A stretch of DNA of 64,000 bases from Billgrantia zhangzhouensis (GCF_021404465.1 NZ_JABFTT010000009.1:154838-218837), one strand, 5' to 3'. Positions 17,792 to 26,050 are shown, counted from the first letter of the stretch. The notes: a model not told the origin generated them from the sequence alone. Numbers and translations: made by a program.

Positions 17792-18891
17792 GCCATTTAA
17801 GCAGCCCGCTTATGCTTGGAACCCTCAAGCTCCCCAATCGCATTGCTATCTCTCCAATGTGCCAGTACAGCGCTGTCGATGGTATCGCCCAACCATGGCA
17901 CACTATGCATCTTGGTTCGATGGCAATATCAGGTGCTGGCCTTGTAATTGCCGAAGCGACTGGCGTCACTCCAGAAGGACGTATCAGCCCCCACTGCCTG
18001 GGTCTTTACACTGACGAGCAAGAATCTGCACTGACTCGTTTGGTGGCCGATATTCGTAGTTACAGCGCCACACCCTTGGGGATCCAGCTTGGCCATGCTG
18101 GGCGAAAGGCATCGGCTGAAGGATTCGATTCCGGCGCCCCCGCCATGCCAGATGTCGGTGGGTGGCAGCCGGTAGGGCCATCCGCCTTCCCCATACAAAA
18201 TGATTGGCCTGTTCCCAAGCCTCTCAATAGCGCAGATATCGAACAAATTGTTGAAGCTTTCGTCTCTGCAGCTAGGCGGGCCGACCGAGCGGGATTCGAT
18301 CTCGTAGAGTTACATGGGGCACATGGATACCTACTCAGCTCCTTTCTATCACCCGTCGCTAACCAACGCACCGACTGCTTCGGAGGTTCGCTTGAAAACA
18401 GAATGCGGCTGCCGCTTCGTATTGCGCAGGCGGTACGAGAGGCGCTACCAATGCATAAACCTCTTGGCATGAGGATCAACGGGACGGATCATGTAGAAGA
18501 TGGTATTACTATCGAAGAGGCCGGAATCCTGGCTGCTGCTTTACGAGATATCGGTTGCGACTATGTTAGTGTTTCTTCGGGTGGTAATTCTCATGCGCAA
18601 AAAATTCCTTCAACTGTGCCGGGATATCAGGTTAGTTATGCAAGTGATATCCGTAAGTCATCAGGGATAGCAACTATGACTGTTGGAATGATTCTAGAAC
18701 CACAGCAGGCTGAGGACATTGTTTCGACAGCATCATCTGACATGATAGCGATTGCTAGGGCGGCACTTGATAACCCTCGCTGGCCAATGCATGCACTGAC
18801 AGAACTTGGCATGACGCCTGAATATCCAAAACCCTACTGGCGTTCAGGCCCAGAAATATGGCGTGGGTACAAGTGGGTTCATCGAAATTGA
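17788..18891 (+). CDS. NADH:flavin oxidoreductase (Old Yellow Enzyme, YqjM class)
   Basis: 367 residues, FMN TIM barrel. Conserved ISPMCQYSA (the Cys of the YqjM class), LGHAGRKAS, ELHGAHGYLLSSFLSP with the His pair, and the closing R-rich RAALDNPRWP. Enoate reductases of this type hydrogenate C=C bonds next to carbonyls. Paired with the flavoprotein before it, the two enzymes could make and remove ring double bonds. Its TGA stop at 18889-18891 is exactly where similarity to nfsA begins, so the island's right junction touches this codon. Confidence 0.88.
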   Translation: MSHLSSPLMLGTLKLPNRIAISPMCQYSAVDGIAQPWHTMHLGSMAISGAGLVIAEATGVTPEGRISPHCLGLYTDEQESALTRLVADIRSYSATPLGIQLGHAGRKASAEGFDSGAPAMPDVGGWQPVGPSAFPIQNDWPVPKPLNSADIEQIVEAFVSAARRADRAGFDLVELHGAHGYLLSSFLSPVANQRTDCFGGSLENRMRLPLRIAQAVREALPMHKPLGMRINGTDHVEDGITIEEAGILAAALRDIGCDYVSVSSGGNSHAQKIPSTVPGYQVSYASDIRKSSGIATMTVGMILEPQQAEDIVSTASSDMIAIARAALDNPRWPMHALTELGMTPEYPKPYWRSGPEIWRGYKWVHRN

Positions 18892-19373
18892 AGCGCCCAC
18901 CGAAGACTCCGAGCGCACCGGCGCCAACGTCGTGCGCGGCATGACCGAGCAACTGCTGGTAGCCAGCGTGGACACTGCGCTGATGGCCCAGAACGTGGCC
19001 ATCGCTGCCGAGTCCGAGGGTCTCGGTATCTGCTACATCGGCGGCATTCGTAATAACCCGCAGGCCATCAGCGACTTGTTGCACCTGCCCGAACACGTCT
19101 ATCCGGTATTCGGCATATGCCTCGGCTACCCGGCCGCCGATCCGAACGTCAAGCCGCGCCTGCCAGTGGAAGCGATCCTCAAGGAGGACTATTACACCGA
19201 CGATAGCGAGTTGGTGGCCGCCTTCGATGACGCCATGCAGGACTATTTACAGTGAGCGTCGCGGCGGCACCAAGGATTCCAACTGGTCGAAGAACCTGAC
19301 CCCGCTGTTCGACAGCAAGCTGCGCGCCCACATGCGTGAGTTCCTCATCCGACAGGGTTTCGAGATGAAGTGA
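18889..19373 (+). pseudogene. 5'-truncated nfsA remnant (right border of island)
   Basis: Corresponds to the last two-thirds of nfsA at 8391-9122; the first ~82 codons are missing. One extra T (gactatttacag at ~19247, against gactattacag in the intact gene) breaks the frame near the C-terminus, so no functional protein is expected. About a dozen base differences from the intact copy show that the two are different alleles rather than a fresh duplication. Confidence 0.92.
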
Positions 19374-19542
19374 GCCAATCTGCCGCTGCTGCTCAATCAG
19401 CCTCGCTGCAGCGGCAGATACGGAACTGCCGGTACCGATATAGACCGAGGGAAGGGCATCGAACATGTCGCGGGCGGTGCGCCCGGTTGGCCGGCAGGAG
19501 GCCAAGCAGCATCCATTCAAGCAGCAGACGCCGGTAGGTAGC

Positions 19543-20043
19543 TCAATGCCCTGCCGGGCGCGGCACGCGCAGCCCTAGCTTGTGCGCCACTTCGAAGGTG
19601 ACGAAGATAGGGCCGATCAGCAGAAAGACCACATCTTCGATGAACGATGGTTTCTTGCCTTCCACCTTATGCCCCCACACCTGTAACGCCCATGCCGCCA
19701 CCCAGGTGATCAGCGAGATCCAGAACAGCGACCACCCCGCGTTGAGGATAGCGAGAATGCCCAGCACGGAAAGGGCGAACCAGGCCACCATCATCAAGAA
19801 CACGCCGAATGAGAGGCGCAGATAGACCAGGCCGGCCAGCACGCCCAGCAGAGTGGCGCCATTGACCCACTCGGCTGCGCCGGGCTCCAGCCCTAGCCAG
19901 CGTCCAATCGGCACCAGCCACAGCAGGCCCAGGGTGGAGAAGAAGATGGCCGGCACACAGACGATGTGTACCCACTGGTTTACCGGGTGGCGGTGGCTCT
20001 CGCCGTAGGCGTCGAGAAATTGCTGCAGGTTACGCATGGTCAT
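19543..20043 (-). CDS. Mpo1/YGL010w-like (DUF962) membrane protein
   Basis: 166 residues. N-terminal motif QQFLDAYGESHRHPVNQWVH with the conserved His residues, three to four membrane spans, and EDVVFLLIGPIFV near the end. The yeast relative Mpo1 is an iron-dependent dioxygenase acting on 2-hydroxy fatty acids; bacterial members are generally uncharacterised. Start could be 20043 or the Met two codons later. The preceding 19374-19542 gap (169 bases) next to the nfsA remnant shows nothing I can assign. Confidence 0.8.
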   Translation of the reverse strand: MTMRNLQQFLDAYGESHRHPVNQWVHIVCVPAIFFSTLGLLWLVPIGRWLGLEPGAAEWVNGATLLGVLAGLVYLRLSFGVFLMMVAWFALSVLGILAILNAGWSLFWISLITWVAAWALQVWGHKVEGKKPSFIEDVVFLLIGPIFVTFEVAHKLGLRVPRPAGH

Positions 20044-20141
20044 GCCCTCGTTGTTCTTGGTAGGTCAGGGTCACGTTCATGCTAGGCGCGCCAGTGGGTA
20101 CTGGCTTGTATGTAACTGCTACCGGGCGGGCCAGCGATCAC

Positions 20142-20528
20142 TCAATCCAGCGGTGGGGTGGTGCCCTCAGTCAGCATCAGGCGCAAGCGCGTGCGTCTGC
20201 GTTCAAGATCCGCGATCTGCCGCTCTATGGATGCGAGCCGTTTGCGCTGGATCTCGGTCGTATCGGGGCAAGACATCGCGCCTTCGATCATTCGCATGCA
20301 ATCAGGAAAGCTTTGTATTTCCGCCAGGCTGAAACCTGTCGCGATCAGGCGCTGAATCTGCTTGACCTGCTCGATCGCCGTGGCTGGGAAAACCCGATAA
20401 CCATTACTGGCGCGAGAAGAAGCGAGCAGGCCATGCCCGTCGTAATGGCGGATCGAGCGTACGCTCGCCCCCGTTTCTCGAGCGAGCGTGCCGATCGACA
20501 ACATCTTCTGTGGAGCGGGCTTGTTCAT
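20142..20528 (-). CDS. MerR-family transcriptional regulator
   Basis: 128 residues from ATG 20528. Winged helix near residues 10-80 (LSIGTLARETGASVRSIRHY, YRVFPATAIEQVKQI) and a C-terminal coiled coil (IQRKRLASIERQIADLERRR). Two Cys (FPDCMRM, MSCPD) sit where many MerR proteins sense ligands. Divergent from the hydrolase gene at 20617, whose promoter has a MerR-type palindrome; it is the likely activator of that gene. Confidence 0.87.
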   Translation of the reverse strand: MNKPAPQKMLSIGTLARETGASVRSIRHYDGHGLLASSRASNGYRVFPATAIEQVKQIQRLIATGFSLAEIQSFPDCMRMIEGAMSCPDTTEIQRKRLASIERQIADLERRRTRLRLMLTEGTTPPLD

Positions 20529-20555
20529 ATCGCAACAGCATAGCACGGGTGCCGC

Positions 20556-20587
20556 TTGACTCTTACGCCAGTGTAAGGGTTGAGACT
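20556..20587 (+). promoter_or_regulatory. MerR-type promoter of the hydrolase gene
   Basis: TTGACT (20556-20561) is a good -35 element. Directly after it CTTAC (20562-20566) and GTAAG (20573-20577) form a palindrome with a 6-base centre, placed between -35 and a weak -10 candidate (TTGAGACT, ~20580). A palindrome inside an over-long spacer is the mark of MerR-activated promoters. The regulator gene lies immediately divergent. Confidence 0.6.
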
Positions 20588-20616
20588 GGGGCTCTCACCC
20601 CTCAGGAGTTCCCGTT

Positions 20617-21525
20617 ATGCTTGCAAGCAAAACGCTAGAGATTGTCTGCCGGCTGGTCCTGACCGGCATCCTGCTTACCCTCTCCACTGCGTTGTTCGCG
20701 GAAACGAAGCACTATAGCGTCACCGCGCCGGATGGCGTCACGATTGCCGTTCAGGAGACAGGTAATGCGGATGGTCACCCAGTCATCTTTCTCCACGGCC
20801 TGTTTGGCAGTCACCTGAACTGGGAAGCGCAGGTGAGTAGGCCGGAGCTACAGCACTACCGCCTGATCACCTACGACCTCCGCGGGCATGGCCTTTCCAG
20901 CAAGCCTTCCAGCGCTGAGGCCTATAGTGACGGACGCCGCTGGGCGGATGACCTGGCAGCCGTGATCGAGGCCTTGGACGTTCACGATCCCGTACTTGTC
21001 GGATGGTCGCTGGGCGCTGCCGTCATCACGAACTACCTGGCCGCCTACGGGGACGACAAGATCGCGGGCGCAATGTACGTTGGCGGTGTGATAGAGCTGC
21101 ATCCGGACCAGATAGCGTCGCATCCGGAGGTATATCGTGACCTCAGCTCGCCGGACCTGAGGACACGCCTGGATGCCGAGCGATCGTTCCTGTCGCTGTG
21201 CTTCGAGATACAGCCTGACATCGTCACCTTCCAGCGTCTGCTCGCCAACGCGGCCCTGGCCTCGCCGGAGATGCAAACTGCCGTGCCTTCGATGACTATC
21301 TCCGCTGCTGAAGGCTTGGGCGCGGCGCGTAAGCCGATTTTGCTTCTCTACGGGGCGCGTGATGCACTAGTACGTCCTGAACCGTCCATTGCTCGAGCGG
21401 TGGCTCTGAATTCACTCATCCGCAGCACGCTGTACGCTGAATCGGGCCATGCGCCTTTCCTTGAGGAAGCCGATCGCTTCAACCTCGATCTGGCCGCTTT
21501 TGTTGACGCAGTGACGCAGCTCTGA
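20617..21525 (+). CDS. Exported alpha/beta hydrolase
   Basis: 302 residues. N-terminal Sec signal peptide (hydrophobic VCRLVLTGILLTLSTALF, cleavage near 28), then an alpha/beta hydrolase fold: oxyanion HGLFGSH, nucleophile elbow VGWSLGAA with S131, Asp after LLYGARDALV, and catalytic His in SGHAPF. Probably a periplasmic esterase or lactonase/peroxidase-type hydrolase. A MerR-type promoter precedes it, so it may be part of an inducible stress or detoxification response. Confidence 0.85.
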   Translation: MLASKTLEIVCRLVLTGILLTLSTALFAETKHYSVTAPDGVTIAVQETGNADGHPVIFLHGLFGSHLNWEAQVSRPELQHYRLITYDLRGHGLSSKPSSAEAYSDGRRWADDLAAVIEALDVHDPVLVGWSLGAAVITNYLAAYGDDKIAGAMYVGGVIELHPDQIASHPEVYRDLSSPDLRTRLDAERSFLSLCFEIQPDIVTFQRLLANAALASPEMQTAVPSMTISAAEGLGAARKPILLLYGARDALVRPEPSIARAVALNSLIRSTLYAESGHAPFLEEADRFNLDLAAFVDAVTQL

Positions 21526-21603
21526 GCCACACTATTGGCAACCGGCGGCCACCTGGCCGTCGGTTGCGCACGTTTTTCACCAACACGAATCCGAGGTGAA
21601 GCG

Positions 21604-21945
21604 ATGACCCCCACCGAGCCCCGTATCACCCTGCAACCGCATGATCGCCGGGTGCAAGTCGTGATCGGCGACACCCTGCTTGCCGACACCACCCGTGCCC
21701 TTGAGCTACGCGAGCGTGGCTACCCGCCACGGCTTTATCTTCCCCGCGAAGACGTGAGCCTGGACCGGCTGACCCGTTCCGACACCGTGACCCACTGCCC
21801 GTTCAAGGGCGATGCCGCCTACTTTTCGTTTGGCGACCAGACCGATGTCGCGTGGAGCTACGAGCAGCCGCTGGAAGGTATGGAGACGATTGCGGAATAC
21901 CTGGCATTCGATGACGACAAGGCGCTCGTGACGGAAAGCCGCTAG
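21604..21945 (+). CDS. DUF427 domain protein
   Basis: 113 residues. Contains the family pattern VVIGDTLLADTTRALELRER, YPPRLYLPREDV, and HCPFKGDAAYFSF. Single-domain beta-rich protein of unknown biochemical function. ATG 21604 follows CCGAGGTGAAGCG; the upstream extension of the frame is not protein-like. Followed 66 bases on by the DUF2945 gene. Confidence 0.85.
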   Translation: MTPTEPRITLQPHDRRVQVVIGDTLLADTTRALELRERGYPPRLYLPREDVSLDRLTRSDTVTHCPFKGDAAYFSFGDQTDVAWSYEQPLEGMETIAEYLAFDDDKALVTESR

Positions 21946-22011
21946 GCGGAAGGCCGCGGCAGCCTGGGCTATGCTTCAGCTCGTTGGACATTCCCCAGGG
22001 AGAGGTGAGCC

Positions 22012-22227
22012 ATGGCCAAGCGTTTCAAGGTAGGCGATCACGTGAGCTGGAACTCCGAGGCGGGCCGGGTGAGCGGCAAGGTCATCCGCGTTCACACCCA
22101 GGATACGGAGTACAAGGGGCACAAGCGCCACGCCAGCGAAGACGAGCCGCAATACGAGATCAAGAGCGACAAGACAGATCATATCGCCATGCACAAGGAC
22201 TCGGCGCTCACCAAGCTGGACGACTAG
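22012..22227 (+). CDS. DUF2945 (HVA1 Tudor-like) small protein
   Basis: 71 residues: FKVGDHVSWNSEAGRVSGKV, then YKGHKRHASEDEPQYEIKSD, a Tudor-like beta barrel called hypervirulence-associated TUDOR domain in some bacteria. Function unknown; highly charged and probably cytoplasmic. AGGGAGAGGTGAGCC supplies the ribosome site. A clear terminator follows. Confidence 0.85.
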   Translation: MAKRFKVGDHVSWNSEAGRVSGKVIRVHTQDTEYKGHKRHASEDEPQYEIKSDKTDHIAMHKDSALTKLDD

Positions 22228-22264
22228 GCCTAGCCAGGAGCCCCGGCGGTATCAAACGATTAGC

Positions 22265-22296
22265 AAAAAGGCCGCTTTCGGGAAAAGCGGCCTTTT
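22265..22296 (+). terminator. Intrinsic terminator
   Basis: GGCCGCTTT (22270-22278) and AAAGCGGCC (22284-22292) with upstream A-run and downstream TTTT: a textbook bidirectional terminator closing the DUF427-DUF2945 unit. Confidence 0.88.
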
Positions 22297-22367
22297 ACAT
22301 TAAGGCTTGCTTATCAAGCAGTCGGCATGACTATCCGGCGTGTTGATGGAATCCTCAATGTCGCACT

Positions 22368-22703
22368 CTAGGCGGCTCCCGACTCCCGGAAGTGATGCCA
22401 GGCATGATGGTAGAGCACGCCGGCATAGCCGTTGCGCTGAATGATCTTGAGGATCTTGGCGGGATTTTCTTCATCCAGGGCCTTGTGCAGTTTCGCTTGC
22501 TGCTCTTCGTCGAGGGCCTCATACCAGTGGTAGGGCGTACCCTGGGCATTGCTATCCTCGGCCTTGCGCATCAGGTCCATTTCGATACGTCCGCCATGTC
22601 GATACAGAATATCGTAGCCCTCCTGCAGTTGGGACGATGGCACGTCGCACGGTTTTTCGAGACCTTCCAGCACGTTGTAGTAGTAATAGCTCAGCGGTTG
22701 CAT
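22368..22703 (-). CDS. Conserved hypothetical protein
   Basis: 111 residues, acidic, soluble: begins MQPLSYYYYNVLEGLEKP and contains WYEALDEEQQAKLHKALDEE and HHAWHHFRES near the C-terminus. I do not recognise a family. No signal peptide or membrane span. The AGGAGCCACATG site before ATG 22703 and normal codon use support it as a real gene. Confidence 0.65.
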   Translation of the reverse strand: MQPLSYYYYNVLEGLEKPCDVPSSQLQEGYDILYRHGGRIEMDLMRKAEDSNAQGTPYHWYEALDEEQQAKLHKALDEENPAKILKIIQRNGYAGVLYHHAWHHFRESGAA

Positions 22704-22879
22704 GTGGCTCCTCCAGCGGTATGCTGTTGCTTGTCTCTACCAACCTGCTTTTCTACCCTCATCCTGCCTGAGGCAAGGCGGCGGGCTCAACGGAAAAAAT
22801 GTAAGCTTTCCGCGCACCCCTGCGGAACCATGATGAGGCCGCTCTGCCAATCTCATCAGGATCTCTGCAACGCACGATC

Positions 22880-23368
22880 TTAGCCGCCGAACTTCTCGTT
22901 TTCGCCCAGGTTCGGCGTGGCGTCCTTCTTGACGTTGGCCTTGGCGAACTCATAGAGCTGGAACACCTTGCTCTTCTTGGCCTTCCAGTGCTCGCCCATG
23001 GTCACCTTGATTTCCAGCAGGGCGAGGTCGGGGTCGTCCTTGCCGTCGGGAAACCAGGCCGCAACGAACGGGTTCCAGTATTTCTCGATCAGCTCACGGT
23101 CGACGCTCAGGTTGGCCTTGCCCGAGAGCGAGACGTACACCCCCTCTTCCTGGTCAGAGAAGCTGAGGCAGACGTCGTGGTCGCGGTTAGTTTCGGAAAC
23201 CTTCTCGGCACTGCGCCGGGTGAAGAACCACAGCGTGCCGTCGTATTCATCCTGGACAAGGTGCATCGGCCGGGCACGGGGCATGTCGCCATCCAGCGTG
23301 ACCAGCATGCCGACCTGAATCTCCTTGATCATCTTCCATATCTTCTGCTTGTGCTCAGGGCTGGACAT
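22880..23368 (-). CDS. Pyridoxamine 5'-phosphate oxidase-like (general stress) protein
   Basis: 162 residues with the split-barrel flavin-binding fold: GMLVTLDGDMPRARPMHLV, LWFFTRRSAEKV, VCLSFSDQEEGVYVSLSGKA and YWNPFVAAWFPDG. This is the general stress protein 26 type, which binds FMN/FAD or F420-like cofactors; enzyme activity is uncertain. ATG 23368 follows AGGAGGTTGAAGCC. Stand-alone gene. Confidence 0.85.
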   Translation of the reverse strand: MSSPEHKQKIWKMIKEIQVGMLVTLDGDMPRARPMHLVQDEYDGTLWFFTRRSAEKVSETNRDHDVCLSFSDQEEGVYVSLSGKANLSVDRELIEKYWNPFVAAWFPDGKDDPDLALLEIKVTMGEHWKAKKSKVFQLYEFAKANVKKDATPNLGENEKFGG

Positions 23369-23513
23369 GGCTTCAACCTCCTGTCGAAAACGGTGCGGCG
23401 ATAGGCGTCACGCCGACAATGCCGAACATGACGAGATCAGCCTAGTTACCCTGAGCCAGCCCGGCAAATGACCTGGCGAGGGCTATACATCGAACATGTA
23501 TTCAGCTCAAAGA

Positions 23514-23544
23514 GTGAGCCAAATAGCTCGGCTATTCGGCTCAC
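23514..23544. promoter_or_regulatory. 31-bp palindrome upstream of trxC (same motif as at fic)
   Basis: GTGAGCCAAATAGC - TCG - GCTATTCGGCTCAC: 14-base arms with a single mismatch. The same sequence type occurs twice upstream of fic (24095-24158). It lies ~90 bases before the trxC ATG, in promoter position. Likely an operator for one shared regulator, possibly the Fic protein's own C-terminal helix-turn-helix. Confidence 0.65.
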
Positions 23545-23634
23545 CAAGACATGCTGGCAGGAATGTGCTTGGCTTTACTTTTAGCCCAGGCACCTCCATA
23601 TCCTCGTCAATATCATCCATCCCGGAGCCCCGTC

Positions 23635-24069
23635 ATGTCCGATTTCCTGCATCTGGCCTGTCCTCACTGCCTGGCCATCAATCGCGTGGCCACGGCGCGC
23701 CTGGCCGCCTCGCGCTGCGGCAAGTGCAAGCAGCCAATGTTCACCGCCGCACCTCTGGAACTCTCCAGCGCCAACTACGCGGCGCTGACCGAGCGTAGCG
23801 AGCTGCCGGTAGTGGTGGACTTTTGGGCCGGCTGGTGCGGGCCCTGCAAGATGATGGCGCCGATCTTTGCCCAGGCCGCCGCCGAACTGGAGCCGCGCAT
23901 TCGCTTCGCCAAGCTCGACACCGAGGCGGAACCGGCCCTGGCCGGTCGCTTCGGCATTCGCAGCATTCCCATGCTGATCGTCTTCAAGGAAGGGCGTGAG
24001 ATCGCCCGCCAGGCCGGGCTGATGCAGGCGGGACAGCTCAAGCGCTGGCTCGAGCCGCATCTCATCTAG
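23635..24069 (+). CDS. trxC: Thioredoxin 2 with N-terminal zinc finger
   Basis: 144 residues, full length for TrxC. Two CxxC pairs at C9/C12 and C28/C31 form the zinc ribbon; the thioredoxin domain carries the active site WCGPC (C68, C71), with the cis-Pro in SIPMLIV. Cytosolic dithiol reductase, usually oxidative-stress linked. ATG 23635 follows a weak GGAGCCCCGTC site; the upstream frame extension is not conserved-looking. Flanked on both sides by the palindrome described under fic. Confidence 0.92.
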   Translation: MSDFLHLACPHCLAINRVATARLAASRCGKCKQPMFTAAPLELSSANYAALTERSELPVVVDFWAGWCGPCKMMAPIFAQAAAELEPRIRFAKLDTEAEPALAGRFGIRSIPMLIVFKEGREIARQAGLMQAGQLKRWLEPHLI

Positions 24070-24094
24070 GCCAGACCAGGGCCTTGGTTGACCC

Positions 24095-24158
24095 GTGAGC
24101 TGAATGATATGACAATCGGCTCATACTGTGAGCCGAATAGTTGGATTATTCGGCTCAC
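24095..24158. promoter_or_regulatory. Two tandem palindromes upstream of fic
   Basis: 24128-24158 is GTGAGCCGAATA - 7 bases - TATTCGGCTCAC, with perfect 12-base arms, ending 20 bases before the fic ATG. 24095-24124 is a weaker version (GTGAGCTGAAT ... AATCGGCTCAT). Facing half-sites also form TCGGCTCA tactg TGAGCCGA across the junction. A cluster of four half-sites next to the start codon suggests autoregulation of fic. Confidence 0.68.
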
Positions 24159-24178
24159 CCGTTATTCAGGGTACCGCC

Positions 24179-25330
24179 ATGAATGCTTCCATCACGACGC
24201 CAACCTGGATCTGGCAGCAGCCCGACTGGCCCGTTTTCCATTGGCGGGCCGACGTGATCCAGCCTCGCCTTCAGGAAGCCTGGCGATCTCTCGGTATGCT
24301 GTTGGGGAGGGTTGGCTCCCTCCCGGCCGACAAAGATCCGGCAGTAATGCTGGATACGCTGTTGCAGAACATCATTACCTCCTCGGCCATCGAAGGAGAG
24401 CGTTTGAATGCCGCCTCGGTTCGCTCCTCCCTGGCGCGACGCCTCGGTGTGGAGGGTGTAGCCACGGCTGTTTCATCGCGTTCGGAAGGCCTGGCCGACA
24501 TGATGATGGATGCCATCGGCTCGCCGGATACGGCACTGACTCGCGAGCGGCTCTTCCAGTGGCATCGTTGGCTATTCCCTGATGCCGATGCCTCGTTGGT
24601 CAGGCTGCGGGTAGGGGTATGGCGGGGCGAGGAGCTGATGCAGGTCGTCTCCGGTCGCCTCGACAAGCCCAAGGTGCACTTCGAAGCCCCGCCTCGCATA
24701 GTGCTAGAGGACGAAATGGCTGCCTTCCTGACGTGGTTCGACGCGAGCCGCCACGACCCGACCCTGGACCCCCTGCTGCGTGCCGGTATTGCCCACTTCT
24801 GGTTCGTTACCCTGCATCCCTTCGAGGATGGTAACGGCCGCCTGGCCCGCGCCATTGCCGATCGAGCCTTGGCCCAGGCCGATCGACAAAGCATTCGCCT
24901 CTATACCATGTCCGCCGCGATCCTGGCCGAGCGGCAGGACTACTATCGGGTGCTCGAAAACAGCCAGCGTGGCACGACGGATCTCAGCGACTGGCTGGCC
25001 TGGTTTCTCGATATTCTGTTGCAAACCTTGGAAGATGCCCTCGCCGGCATCGCGCGTACCCTGGCCAAGACCCGTTTCTGGCAACGATTCGCCGAAGCCG
25101 GCCTGTTGCCGGAACAGGTCAAGGTGCTCAATCGGTTGCTGGATGGCGGAGAGCGGGGCTTCGAGGGTGGTATCAGTGCTGCTCAGTATCAGAAGGTCGC
25201 CAAGGTCAGTAAGGCCACCGCGACCCGCCATCTTTCCGATCTACTGGCCAAGGGCTGCTTGGAGAAACTGCCGGGGGGAGGGCGCAGCACGCGCTACCGA
25301 GTGGTGGGCTCTGTCCCAAAAGGTGGTTAA
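24179..25330 (+). CDS. Fic-family protein with DUF4172 and C-terminal wHTH
   Basis: 383 residues. DUF4172-type start (PTWIWQQPDWPVFHW), inhibitory-helix motif SSAIEG (S68-G73; S/T-xxx-E-G/N, class II arrangement), Fic core HPFEDGNGRLAR at 213-224 with all catalytic residues, and a C-terminal winged helix (~310-375; YQKVAKVSKATATRHLSDLL). Fic enzymes transfer AMP or other phosphate-containing groups to protein side chains; the N-terminal Glu normally keeps them off. The DNA-binding tail plus palindromes at its promoter suggest self-repression. Convergent with mtnN. Confidence 0.9.
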   Translation: MNASITTPTWIWQQPDWPVFHWRADVIQPRLQEAWRSLGMLLGRVGSLPADKDPAVMLDTLLQNIITSSAIEGERLNAASVRSSLARRLGVEGVATAVSSRSEGLADMMMDAIGSPDTALTRERLFQWHRWLFPDADASLVRLRVGVWRGEELMQVVSGRLDKPKVHFEAPPRIVLEDEMAAFLTWFDASRHDPTLDPLLRAGIAHFWFVTLHPFEDGNGRLARAIADRALAQADRQSIRLYTMSAAILAERQDYYRVLENSQRGTTDLSDWLAWFLDILLQTLEDALAGIARTLAKTRFWQRFAEAGLLPEQVKVLNRLLDGGERGFEGGISAAQYQKVAKVSKATATRHLSDLLAKGCLEKLPGGGRSTRYRVVGSVPKGG

Positions 25331-25369
25331 GCCGCGTTGAATACTCCCTGACCCGGCCACCCATGGGCA

Positions 25370-26050
25370 TCAGCGATCCAGCAATCCCTCGGCAAGCGCC
25401 TCGCCAAGTCGGTCCACGGCGGCGGCCAGCTTCTCGTCGATGACGTGCAGGTATTCCGTCCAGTCATCCACATGGTGCAGCTCCGCCTTGCCGTCCGAGA
25501 TGCCGCGCAGCACCACCAGCGGAACATCGAAGCGGGTGCAGGCGCGCAGGCAGGCATAGCTCTCCATGTCCACCATCTCGGCGGCGATGGCGGCATAGGC
25601 CTCGCCCGAAACGATGTTAGCACCGGTGGAGAGCGTCGCTTCACGAATGCCGGGAATGCGTAGCGGCAGGGGAACGATTGCCGGCAGGTCGAGGAAAGGC
25701 GTGATCCCCTTCTCGAAGCCCAGCGGTGAGGCGTCCATGTCGCGGTAGGCAACGGACGTCGCCTGGTAGATCTCGGTCTGCTCGAGCGAGCGGCTGCCCG
25801 CCGAGCCCAGCGAGACCACCAATTCCGGTAGGCGTCCCTGCTGAGCAAGAGCGGCCAGAGCCGCGGTTAGCTCCACGGCCGCCTCCACCGGGCCGACACC
25901 GGTCATGGTTGGGGTAAAACGCTGCTTGAGATGCGGGCCGTATTCGGCCTCGGCCGCCATGGCGAAGAGCACTTGGGGGCCGCCCAGTGCCGTGAGCTTG
26001 GGTTCGCCAAGATCATCGGTTCGAGTATCAGAAGGTAAGGGATCGTGCAT
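25370..26050 (-). CDS. mtnN: MTA/SAH nucleosidase-family protein
   Basis: 226 residues from ATG 26050. PNP/UDP phosphorylase-type fold: FAMAAEAEYG (catalytic-Glu region), LVVSLGSAGS, TGANIVSGE, VDMES (ribose-binding Met-Glu) and RGISDGK (catalytic Asp). It cleaves adenine from methylthioadenosine, S-adenosylhomocysteine or 5'-deoxyadenosine; the last two are by-products of SAM and radical SAM enzymes such as the one coded 1.5 kb away, but the gene also looks like an ordinary host gene. Its middle and 5' parts are repeated, decayed, at 31668-32025. Start is uncertain: Met codons at 26071 and 26131 are also in frame. Confidence 0.85.
   Translation of the reverse strand: MHDPLPSDTRTDDLGEPKLTALGGPQVLFAMAAEAEYGPHLKQRFTPTMTGVGPVEAAVELTAALAALAQQGRLPELVVSLGSAGSRSLEQTEIYQATSVAYRDMDASPLGFEKGITPFLDLPAIVPLPLRIPGIREATLSTGANIVSGEAYAAIAAEMVDMESYACLRACTRFDVPLVVLRGISDGKAELHHVDDWTEYLHVIDEKLAAAVDRLGEALAEGLLDR
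25567..25996 (-). repeat. Segment of mtnN repeated at 31668-31998
   Basis: Same orientation in both places. The right copy lacks 101 bases, between two GGCGTCC heptamers (25730 and 25831), and one base near 25933. Otherwise the two match at roughly nine positions in ten by eye. Together they bracket the peptide-modification block. Confidence 0.88.

Noticed and set aside
9123..18888. Integrated prophage or transposon
   Set aside because: No integrase, transposase, phage structural gene or terminal inverted repeat is visible; only the partial nfsA repeat borders it.
19179..19520. Minus-strand ORF after the nfsA remnant
   Set aside because: Mostly antisense to the remnant; the rest matches nothing and has no start signal.
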